NCBI GenBank assembly: GCA_937894065.1
Contig: CALCST010000027.1
Coordinates: forward strand, 1-64,000
Direction of reading: 5' to 3'
Source: an uncultured Parabacteroides sp.
Lineage (GTDB): Bacteria > Bacteroidota > Bacteroidia > Bacteroidales > Tannerellaceae
DNA length: 64,000 nucleotides
Shown here: in pieces, positions 25,246-31,918 of the stretch
Layout of the letters: every line of letters starts with the position of its first letter
Position numbering within the stretch: position 1 is the first letter of the stretch
Notes under the pieces: model-generated
Databases searched by the model: none
What the model saw: the letters and a program-made list of their open reading frames with translations, nothing else
What the model was told of the DNA's origin: nothing
Translations under genes and position numbers: made by a program

Positions 25246-25485
25246 TTAAGCGTTTAAATAACCTTTTTCCGCTGCCATTTTGATAGCTGCATCCAAACCT
25301 AATTTGTTAATAGTGCGCAAGCCTGCTGCAGAAATATTCAGGCTAACCCAACAATCCTGTTCTACCCAATAGAACTTTTTAGTAAACAGGTTAACATCAA
25401 ACTTACGTTTCGTTCTTCTCTTAGAATGCGAAACGTTGTTGCCAACCATTGCTTTCTTTCCGGTAATTTGACAAATTTTAGACAT
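25246..25485 (-). CDS. rpmB: 50S ribosomal protein L28
   Basis: A 79-residue L28. It begins MSKICQITGKKAMVGNNVSH and contains KRKFDVNLFTKKFYW and VSLNISAAGLRTINKLGL. ATG 25485 is chosen; a longer in-frame extension to 25563 overlaps a good promoter and has no family similarity. It heads the L28-L33-DUF4295 operon and has two candidate promoters upstream. Confidence 0.96.
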   Translation of the reverse strand: MSKICQITGKKAMVGNNVSHSKRRTKRKFDVNLFTKKFYWVEQDCWVSLNISAAGLRTINKLGLDAAIKMAAEKGYLNA

Positions 25486-25529
25486 CTCTATTCTTTTTAT
25501 TACATGTAATGAATCATATTTTCCAAGCA

Positions 25530-25559
25530 CAAAGATACGAAATCTTTTCTTTTCCGCAA
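25530..25559 (-). promoter_or_regulatory. Proximal promoter of the rpmB operon
   Basis: On the minus strand, TTG (25559-25557), 19 bases and TATCTTTG (25537-25530) fit the Bacteroides promoter. The predicted start near 25524 leaves a leader of about 39 bases. Confidence 0.65.
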
Positions 25560-25667
25560 TCATTATGCCCCTCTCTCTAGGATTTTCACTTCTGAACTAG
25601 CATCACGATCAGAACTAAAAACTTTCCTCGCTGTAAAAAGATATAATATCCTATCTCTTACGGGGTG

Positions 25668-25699
25668 CAAAGGTAAATATTTATTCCATATATTCCAAA
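25668..25699 (-). promoter_or_regulatory. Distal promoter upstream of rpmB
   Basis: TTTG (25699-25696), 20 bases, TACCTTTG (25675-25668) on the minus strand: a near-perfect promoter starting near 25662, giving a leader of about 177 bases before rpmB. That leader holds an inverted pair TTCTGA/TCAGAA (about 25593-25616). No gene is visible in the 25486-25807 gap. Confidence 0.65.
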
Positions 25700-25807
25700 C
25701 AAACCTAGAAAAAAGATTCATATAATTACGAATAAGATTTTATATCTTCATTATCAACGCTATAATTTCCCACAAAATCTCTTCCTTAATATAACCAAGT
25801 ATATAAA

Positions 25808-26158
25808 TCACCTGTACTTTGCAAAGATTTTCCTCAGAAAAACATTAAACAGCGCCAGTAATGGTACAGTAAGTAATATAGGAACGCTTTCTGCAGAAAT
25901 ATTTATTCCTTTAAAGAATGTTTTCACTCCCGTCATCATAGCAGATAATGAATTAGGTAAAAACCAAATCATAAAACCAAAATAAAAACAAACCATCAAA
26001 ACTATAGTAAGAAGCATCAAAACATAAAGCCTTCTCTCCTTTTTGTATTCACGGAGCAATTCTTCCTGACGTATCTTCTCCATCATTTTATATGAAAAAT
26101 TACTAGGAATACGATATGACGGCTGTTTCCTTACTGCTTTTTTCAATCCTTCATCCAT
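25808..26158 (-). CDS. Small membrane protein downstream of ECF sigma factor (anti-sigma candidate)
   Basis: A 116-residue protein of no recognised family. Residues 1-42 are cytosolic, charged and rich in Lys/Arg/Glu (SYKMMEKIRQEELLREYKKE), followed by two membrane segments at about 44-66 (LYVLMLLTIVLMVCFYFGFM) and 90-108. It begins ten bases after the sigma factor stop on the same strand, so the two are co-transcribed. The position and a cytosolic helical N-terminus plus membrane anchor suggest an anti-sigma or sensor role, but no zinc-binding anti-sigma motif is visible. Confidence 0.75.
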   Translation of the reverse strand: MDEGLKKAVRKQPSYRIPSNFSYKMMEKIRQEELLREYKKERRLYVLMLLTIVLMVCFYFGFMIWFLPNSLSAMMTGVKTFFKGINISAESVPILLTVPLLALFNVFLRKIFAKYR

Positions 26159-26168
26159 ATTTTGTCAT

Positions 26169-26708
26169 TTATTTTTTTGCTTCAATATACAATTTCTTTC
26201 TGAGTCTGAACAAACGCACCTTCACATTTGATTCAGACAAATTAAATATAGAAGATATTTCTTTTACAGATTTCTCTTCTTCATAATATAATGTAATCAG
26301 AGCCCTGTCTTCAGGCGGCAACTTCTGCAGTGCATTCATAAGAAGTTCGATTTGAGCTTCACTTTCGTCGGACAAAGCATCGTCAACCTCTGTATCAGAT
26401 ATAGTATTCCACACTTTATCATCTACAACATATTCTTCATTTTTCCTCTTTCTTGTATATGAAATAGCTGTATTGTATGCAATCCTATATAACCATGTAG
26501 AAAAGCTACTGATTCCGTTAAATGAAGACAAATTCATATAAGCCTTCATAAAAACATCCTGTGTAACTTCTTCAGCATCTTCCTCGGAATTAACAATGCG
26601 GACAACAAGAGTGAACACCTGCTGCCCATAAACATCCATAAAATAGGAAAACTCTTCGGTCTTTCCCGACAAGATGCGCATTATTATTTGTAACTCATCC
26701 TTCTTCAT
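26169..26708 (-). CDS. ECF-family RNA polymerase sigma factor
   Basis: A 179-residue sigma-70 of the extracytoplasmic-function type. Region 2 is FMDVYGQQVFTLVVRIVN...EEDAEEVTQDVFMKAYMNL and FSTWLYRIAYNTAISYTRK; region 4 is LPPEDRALITLYYEEEKSVKEI and LSESNVKVRLFRLRKKL. It directs RNA polymerase to a small regulon. ATG 26708 lies only about nine bases from the upstream CGTCTAAA -10 element, so the transcript may be leaderless or nearly so. Identical TGTAACC-N15-CGTCTAAA elements precede this gene and the divergent gene at 26852, implying autoregulation and control of that neighbour. Confidence 0.95.
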   Translation of the reverse strand: MKKDELQIIMRILSGKTEEFSYFMDVYGQQVFTLVVRIVNSEEDAEEVTQDVFMKAYMNLSSFNGISSFSTWLYRIAYNTAISYTRKRKNEEYVVDDKVWNTISDTEVDDALSDESEAQIELLMNALQKLPPEDRALITLYYEEEKSVKEISSIFNLSESNVKVRLFRLRKKLYIEAKK

Positions 26709-26716
26709 TATGCCTC

Positions 26717-26746
26717 TTTAGACGCAACACAGGAAAACTGGTTACA
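26717..26746 (-). promoter_or_regulatory. ECF-type promoter of the sigma operon
   Basis: On the minus strand, TGTAACC (26746-26740), 15 bases and CGTCTAAA (26724-26717). The same two boxes at the same spacing occur on the other strand at 26780-26809. The elements differ entirely from the vegetative TTTG/TAnnTTTG type and resemble ECF -35/-10 boxes. Confidence 0.8.
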
Positions 26747-26779
26747 CTTTATATTTGAAAAAATAAAAAAAATATTTTT

Positions 26780-26809
26780 TGTAACCTAAAACAATTTGCT
26801 GCGTCTAAA
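26780..26809 (+). promoter_or_regulatory. ECF-type promoter of the divergent membrane-protein gene
   Basis: TGTAACC (26780-26786), 15 bases and CGTCTAAA (26802-26809), identical in box sequence and spacing to the sigma-operon promoter on the other strand. Predicted start near 26815, leader about 37 bases. Confidence 0.8.
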
Positions 26810-26851
26810 AAGACAAAGAAACAAATTTACTAACGAATAAAACATATTATT

Positions 26852-27253
26852 ATGGATGAATTAATGATTGTAGCTAATGTAGCTATTGTTTTCGGAACAA
26901 TTTACAAATTGTTTGAATTATTTGCCGGACGAAAAGAACGTTTGTCTTTAATAGAGAAATTGGGAGACAAAATCAATCCGGACACTTTTAAGAATGGTAT
27001 TTTCTACAAACCAAGTCTTTTCTCTTTCAACACACTCAGAGCTGGATGCTTGTTAATTGGTCTTGGACTTGGAGTATTGCTAGGATATGTTATTGTGAGC
27101 ATTAATTTCCCACAATATTTCAGTTCAAATGAAATTATAGGAAATTTAACTGAGACAGTTTCAACCATTTATGCATCTTGCATACTAATATTCGGAGGTC
27201 TTGGTCTGCTGATTTCATATATCATTGAGCTCAAGCAATCTAAAAAGGAGTAA
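26852..27253 (+). CDS. DUF6249-like small membrane protein, sigma-factor target
   Basis: A 133-residue protein with three hydrophobic segments (about 5-24, 63-88 and 105-126) and short charged loops (AGRKERLSLIEKLGDKI). It fits the DUF6249 type found beside ECF sigma factors in Bacteroidetes; no reaction is known. It is divergent from the sigma gene and has the same ECF promoter, so it is a probable target and may act in envelope stress or feedback on the sigma factor. A hairpin terminator follows at 27307-27350. Confidence 0.75.
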   Translation: MDELMIVANVAIVFGTIYKLFELFAGRKERLSLIEKLGDKINPDTFKNGIFYKPSLFSFNTLRAGCLLIGLGLGVLLGYVIVSINFPQYFSSNEIIGNLTETVSTIYASCILIFGGLGLLISYIIELKQSKKE

Positions 27254-27306
27254 CAAAACTAATTACAGGGTCCGAACCTAAGTCAACACAAGTTCGCTCC
27301 CAAATG

Positions 27307-27351
27307 AAAATAGGATCGAACCAACAAATACGCAGGTTCGATCCTATTTTT
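27307..27351. terminator. Perfect 16-base hairpin terminator
   Basis: AAAATAGGATCGAACC (27307-27322) and GGTTCGATCCTATTTT (27335-27350) form a perfect stem with T/A tracts on both sides. It can end the 26852 gene and, from the other side, the tRNA transcript. Its arm GGTTCGATCC is also a typical tRNA T-arm sequence. Confidence 0.8.
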
Positions 27352-27443
27352 ATATTATTAAGTTTCCAGATATATATTCAACAGATATAGATAAATAAAA
27401 AAAGAGTTGTCTGCATTCTCAGCAAACAACTCCAAAACAATCG

Positions 27444-27517
27444 TGACCGCGACAGGATTCAAACCTGTAACCTTTTGATCCGTAGTCAAATGCTCTATTC
27501 AGTTGAGCTACGCGGCC
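27444..27517 (-). tRNA. tRNA-Arg (anticodon ACG), copy 2
   Basis: On the minus strand, 74 bases fold as a cloverleaf: acceptor GGCCGCG/CGCGGTC, D stem GCTC/GAGC, anticodon stem TTTGA/TCAAA around CTACGGA (anticodon ACG), T stem ACAGG/CCTGT with loop TTTGAAT, discriminator A. CCA is not encoded. The loops match the tandem copy at 27526-27599, while the stems differ with compensating changes. Confidence 0.95.
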
Positions 27518-27525
27518 ATTCTTTG

Positions 27526-27599
27526 TGATTCGCATAGGATTCAAACCTATAACCTTCTGATCCGTAGTCAGATGCTCTATTCAGTTGAGCTAGCGAACC
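27526..27599 (-). tRNA. tRNA-Arg (anticodon ACG), copy 1
   Basis: Minus strand, 74 bases: acceptor GGTTCGC/GCGAATC, D stem GCTC/GAGC, anticodon stem TCTGA/TCAGA around CTACGGA (anticodon ACG, read as ICG after deamination), T stem ATAGG/CCTAT, discriminator A; CCA is not encoded. It is the promoter-proximal gene of the tandem pair. Confidence 0.95.
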
Positions 27600-27621
27600 A
27601 TTTGTTTCGTGATTGCGAGTG

Positions 27622-27652
27622 CAAAGGTAGCTATTTATTTTAAAGATACAAA
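27622..27652 (-). promoter_or_regulatory. Promoter of the tandem tRNA-Arg genes
   Basis: TTTG (27652-27649), 19 bases, TACCTTTG (27629-27622) on the minus strand; predicted start near 27616, 17 bases before the first tRNA. Confidence 0.8.
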
Positions 27653-27750
27653 TTTTTTATACACTTTTTTCTTCCCAACAAAATCAGTTTTATTATATAT
27701 TACTATTGAACAAATAGTTAATACCTCAAAAAAAATTACTATCATACAAC

Positions 27751-27789
27751 AAAAGGTTGGGATATGCAGATTTCATATCCCAACCTTTT
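27751..27789 (-). terminator. Terminator of the S9 peptidase gene
   Basis: AAAAGGTTGGGATATG (27751-27766) and CATATCCCAACCTTTT (27774-27789) form a perfect 16-base stem just after the stop of the minus-strand peptidase gene. Confidence 0.85.
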
Positions 27790-27801
27790 ATTCTGATTCT
27801 A

Positions 27802-30498
27802 TCAATATCCTAAAATATATGGCTGCTCAACTGCCTTCACGCCATCCGACATCCATTTAGGCATAGGCTCTTTTTTGAGGAAATGATTAAAGAATTGAAG
27901 CATCCTTTTTTGGAAATCCACCTGATTTGCCATTCTCAAAGGCCAATGAGGTTCGCCGGTATAATTAAGCATCCAGCAAGGTTTGCCAAGTCTTTTCATT
28001 GCAACAAAATATTCTATCCCCTGATACCAAGGCACGTGTCCGTCAGCATCGTTATGCATAATAAGAATAGGTGTTTGCACTTTGTCCATATTGAATAATG
28101 GAGAATTATCCCAATACTGGCGAGGCATATTCCAAGGAGTTCCACCAATTCTGCTCTGCGTATGCTCATACTGGAAAGAACGAGCCAAACCTGAGCCCCA
28201 ACGTATTCCGCCATAAGCACTGAACATATTCACAACCGGAGCACCGGATTCAATGGCTGCAAACAAATTTGTTCTGGTAGCAAGATAAGCCACCTGATAT
28301 CCGCCCCAGCTATGTCCTTGCGCCGCAATAGCCTTTTCGTCGATATAACCTTCAGATATAAGTTTGTTTATTCCAGGCATAACACAGTTGTAGCAACTTT
28401 CACCCGGATAACCATCCTTATATCTTACATCAGGATTGAACACAATGTATTCATTACTGTTATACAAACGATAATCCACTGTTGAGCGATGTGGCTGCGG
28501 AACACGATATTTATAAAGAGTTTCCGAATTAGTCTCATAGAAATTCACTATCAACGGATATTTCCGTGAAGGATCAAAATCCACTGGCTTATAAACAACT
28601 CCTTCTATTTTTCTTCCATCCAAAGAAGTCCAGCTTATCAGCTCTGCTGTTCCCCAACGGAAAGGTTTCTGCTGCTCACCACAATTAGTCAACTGCATAG
28701 ATTTGCGGAAATTCATATCCGAAAGCAAAATATCCGGATAAGTTTCATATGTTTCCTTAGTATAAATCAGCGCATTTGAATCTTTAGCCTTAATTGGAGA
28801 AGAAAGCATATAATTGCCTTCCATAATAACATCCGGCTGTTTTGCTCCTGGCTTAAGTCTGTAATAACCATATCCTTTTGAGACGCGGTTATAGCCTTTG
28901 AGCAATAAATCCTCTTTGTCATTAATGCTCCGTTCTTCGTCATCCAACTTCACATAAGAATAAAACACATTTTTCTCACGTCCGTTGTTTGTGATATTCT
29001 TTATCTGACGTTCGCCAGTTGGATCAAGTTCCCAAATATCATATCTGTCATATACCCAAAGAGAACGGTCTCCTTCAGTCCATCCGGCAAGTCCGTATGG
29101 AGACGGATAATTAGGCATATCAAAATCCTCGTCCCAAGCGACGAAAGATGCTGGCTCGGTCAATCGGTTAATCTTTCTGCTCTCTAGTTCGGCTGCATAC
29201 CAAGAGCTGTCAGTTTCTGCATACCAATAAGCATATTTTCCTTCCGGTGAAATCCTCATTCTAGCATAATCAGCTTTGCTGAGAAGCTCTTTATCTCCGG
29301 TTTCAACACACACTGTATAATAATCGCTGCGAGTGCGTGCTTCCCACATCGAAGAAACCGAATAAGGTTCGGAAGTTGAAACCAATGCATATTTTGCATC
29401 ACCTTCATTTCCGACCGTACAATTAGGAACTGATTTGTCGGAAAGCTGAACCATCTTTTCTGAGTCAATCAGATACACAGCGCTATAGTTCTTCTTCAAA
29501 TCCTTTTCCTTGTTGTATTGCTGAACAGTGTATTGAACCGGCTCGTCCCAGCTCCACACCTGCACATTCGGTCTGTATTCATCAAGAATTGTAGTATCTT
29601 TCTGCAATGGCTCAGGCGAAGTGCCAAAGAACAGACGCTTTCCGCTTTCCGAGAACCACAAATCGCCATACTGGCTCACCACCCAATTATCCGGCATTCC
29701 TTCCGACGAGCGTGAAACAACTTTTGCAGCTTCCGAATTATTTACGGACAACCACAAATCCATTGCCTTATATGTAGAATCTTTATCCTCACAATAAAGG
29801 AAAGCTATGCGAGAACCTTCTTTATTAAAAGATACTTTGTCGAACACGCCTTTTCCCTTTTTTACGAGTCTTTGATTTCCCGACTTCAAATCTACACAAT
29901 ACAAACCAGCTTCACTGTCTTCGTTTCCTTTAGTAACGTAGTAAAGCGCATCGCCTTCTTCAGCAAAACCAAAGGACGAAACTTTCGGATATGAAAAAGT
30001 TTTCTTTCCGTCCAGTGAGCGCATCTGCAAAGTAGAATCTTTTCGACCTGCCTGATAAGCAACCCAATCAGCGACTTTGCTCACCTCATACTTGCGCAAC
30101 GAATCAACAAAAAACGATTCTGCTCCAATCTGCATTATCTGCAACTTGTCCATCGGAAGTTTATTTTTCTTCACTTTTGCCAATTTTGCAGAATCAAGCA
30201 CAGCTTTTCCTGGAGACAACTGCACAAGAATATAATCCGAAGATGAAGAAAATTGAGATTTAACCACTGGAGAAAAAGTTGCAACTTCTTTTCCGTCTTT
30301 ACCGTAGAGTTTCAGTGTCGCGTCGCCTTCCCAAGGCGCAATACGTGCCGAAACCCAGCGTCCGTCATCCGAAACCGAACTGGACGTAATATGTTGCCAG
30401 TGAAGCAAATCTTCAACCGTCATCTCTTTATTCTGAGAAAACGAGCTGAGTCCCATTCCCAGGCAAAATGTCAGCAAACACAGTGTCCTGTTATTCAT
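27802..30498 (-). CDS. Exported S9-family prolyl oligopeptidase-like serine peptidase
   Basis: An 898-residue protein: signal peptide 1-23 (MNNRTLCLLTFCLGMGLSSF), a long beta-propeller-like N-terminal part, and a C-terminal alpha/beta hydrolase domain. Catalytic residues are visible as Ser in AAQGHSWGGYQVAYLA (about residue 730), Asp in HNDADGHVPWYQG and His in TGEPHWPLR. It resembles the glutamyl/dipeptidyl peptidase-like S9 enzymes of Bacteroidetes that degrade peptides in the periplasm. ATG 30498 is taken over a TTG six bases upstream. It stands alone, with its own terminator. Confidence 0.92.
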   Translation of the reverse strand: MNNRTLCLLTFCLGMGLSSFSQNKEMTVEDLLHWQHITSSSVSDDGRWVSARIAPWEGDATLKLYGKDGKEVATFSPVVKSQFSSSSDYILVQLSPGKAVLDSAKLAKVKKNKLPMDKLQIMQIGAESFFVDSLRKYEVSKVADWVAYQAGRKDSTLQMRSLDGKKTFSYPKVSSFGFAEEGDALYYVTKGNEDSEAGLYCVDLKSGNQRLVKKGKGVFDKVSFNKEGSRIAFLYCEDKDSTYKAMDLWLSVNNSEAAKVVSRSSEGMPDNWVVSQYGDLWFSESGKRLFFGTSPEPLQKDTTILDEYRPNVQVWSWDEPVQYTVQQYNKEKDLKKNYSAVYLIDSEKMVQLSDKSVPNCTVGNEGDAKYALVSTSEPYSVSSMWEARTRSDYYTVCVETGDKELLSKADYARMRISPEGKYAYWYAETDSSWYAAELESRKINRLTEPASFVAWDEDFDMPNYPSPYGLAGWTEGDRSLWVYDRYDIWELDPTGERQIKNITNNGREKNVFYSYVKLDDEERSINDKEDLLLKGYNRVSKGYGYYRLKPGAKQPDVIMEGNYMLSSPIKAKDSNALIYTKETYETYPDILLSDMNFRKSMQLTNCGEQQKPFRWGTAELISWTSLDGRKIEGVVYKPVDFDPSRKYPLIVNFYETNSETLYKYRVPQPHRSTVDYRLYNSNEYIVFNPDVRYKDGYPGESCYNCVMPGINKLISEGYIDEKAIAAQGHSWGGYQVAYLATRTNLFAAIESGAPVVNMFSAYGGIRWGSGLARSFQYEHTQSRIGGTPWNMPRQYWDNSPLFNMDKVQTPILIMHNDADGHVPWYQGIEYFVAMKRLGKPCWMLNYTGEPHWPLRMANQVDFQKRMLQFFNHFLKKEPMPKWMSDGVKAVEQPYILGY

Positions 30499-30592
30499 AT
30501 ACAATATATATTTATTTCATTTTGCAACAATAATAATAAAAATGCGTATCACATGCAATAGTTTCACGCTACTTATTTCCGATACAAAAAAC

Positions 30593-30625
30593 AAAAGCCG
30601 GATTCTGAATAAATCAGAATCCGGC
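30593..30625 (-). terminator. Terminator of the TPR protein gene
   Basis: GCCGGATTCTGA (30597-30608) and TCAGAATCCGGC (30614-30625) form a perfect 12-base stem; the A-rich sequence to the left supplies the U tract of the minus transcript. Confidence 0.85.
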
Positions 30626-30656
30626 ATATAAAATGAATATGAATATTATTCAAATA

Positions 30657-31874
30657 TTATTTGTTCATTTCAGCTTCGATAGCTTCGAATTTATCACCCA
30701 TATTCAAGTTGTAGTAGATACCACGCAAAGCAGTCATTACATCTCTAGCTTCTGGGTTAATCTGATGAGCTTTTTCGAAGTAAGGCATTGCCTGTTCGAA
30801 CAAAGCTTTAGCCTTAGACAATTCTTCCTGATATTTCTGCTGATCGTTGATGCTGTTAGCTTCAGCCTGTTTGTTTACAGCCTGGTTGTAGTAAACACGA
30901 CCCAAGTTTGACAAGATATCAGCATTTTCTGGATCCAAGTCCAAAGCTTTCTTGAAATATTCTTCTGCTTTAGCTGCATCTTTAACACCAGTTTCGTAAA
31001 CACGGCCCATTACGTCATACAACTGAGCGTTGTTTGGTTCTTTAGAAATAGCTGTATTCAAATATTCGATAGCCTGTTCGTTTCTGTTTGAATAGATATA
31101 GTTGTTGATCAAGCTCAACAAATAATATTTTTCTTCAGGGAATTTTTCCATACCTTCTTTCAAAGTTTTTTCCAAATTCACTGAATCTTTAGCCTGTTCG
31201 TATTCGTAGCACAAATACTGATAAACATCATTTGCACGGAAATCAGTACCTTTTGCACGTTCCAAAGCAGCGATAGCCAAAGGACGATTGTTCAACTGAG
31301 TTGCAGCAACTGCAGCATAGAACTGAACTGTCATGAAGTTAGAGTCTCTTTCAGCAACTTTTTCACCCTGGAACATTGGAAGGTCAGAAATCTGCAAATA
31401 CTGCTGGAAGAAATCATAAGCCTTCTGATAATCTTTCTGGTCGAAATAGTAAGCACCACCGTTGATATAATATACGTGGTTTGTGCTCAAAATATCTTTG
31501 ATTTTCTTTGTGAATTTAGGTTTTACTTTACCTTTTTCGTTTGGAAGCTGATCCAATTCATAAGATTTCAAGAAATAAGGCAATGTGCTACCCAAAGCAC
31601 TATACATAACCTGTTCATTTGGCTGCTGACCCAAAATCTGTTTTGTTCTTTCGTTGCTGAACTGCTGGTCTTCAATGAAACCTGCAGCATACCAAGTTTC
31701 AGCCATGTCTTTTGTTTCAGGGTTTTCCATAGCACCTTTGATCAAAGTTCTTGCTTCGTCAAAATTAGGTGCAGTACCTTTTACGATTGACTGAGCTTCC
31801 TTAACTGCTTTTTTCTGAGCAAATGAAGCTGAAGCTACAAGGCACAAAGCTACTGTAAATAAAATTCTTTTCAT
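30657..31874 (-). CDS. Exported tetratricopeptide repeat protein
   Basis: A 405-residue protein with a signal peptide (MKRILFTVALCLVASASFAQ) and several TPR units, clearest from about residue 135 (GAYYFDQKDYQKAYDFFQQY) to 330 (YDVMGRVYETGVKDAAKAEE; LGRVYYNQAVNKQAEANSIN). TPR proteins act as scaffolds for protein complexes; partners are unknown. It lies 44 bases downstream of gyrA on the same strand, so transcription from gyrA could reach it, and it has its own terminator. The Gln/Lys-rich, well-used codons suggest fairly high expression, though this is an impression. Confidence 0.92.
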   Translation of the reverse strand: MKRILFTVALCLVASASFAQKKAVKEAQSIVKGTAPNFDEARTLIKGAMENPETKDMAETWYAAGFIEDQQFSNERTKQILGQQPNEQVMYSALGSTLPYFLKSYELDQLPNEKGKVKPKFTKKIKDILSTNHVYYINGGAYYFDQKDYQKAYDFFQQYLQISDLPMFQGEKVAERDSNFMTVQFYAAVAATQLNNRPLAIAALERAKGTDFRANDVYQYLCYEYEQAKDSVNLEKTLKEGMEKFPEEKYYLLSLINNYIYSNRNEQAIEYLNTAISKEPNNAQLYDVMGRVYETGVKDAAKAEEYFKKALDLDPENADILSNLGRVYYNQAVNKQAEANSINDQQKYQEELSKAKALFEQAMPYFEKAHQINPEARDVMTALRGIYYNLNMGDKFEAIEAEMNK

Positions 31875-31918
31875 TGTAATAATAATTTAATTAATACTAT
31901 ATTGATTATTCTTTTTGT

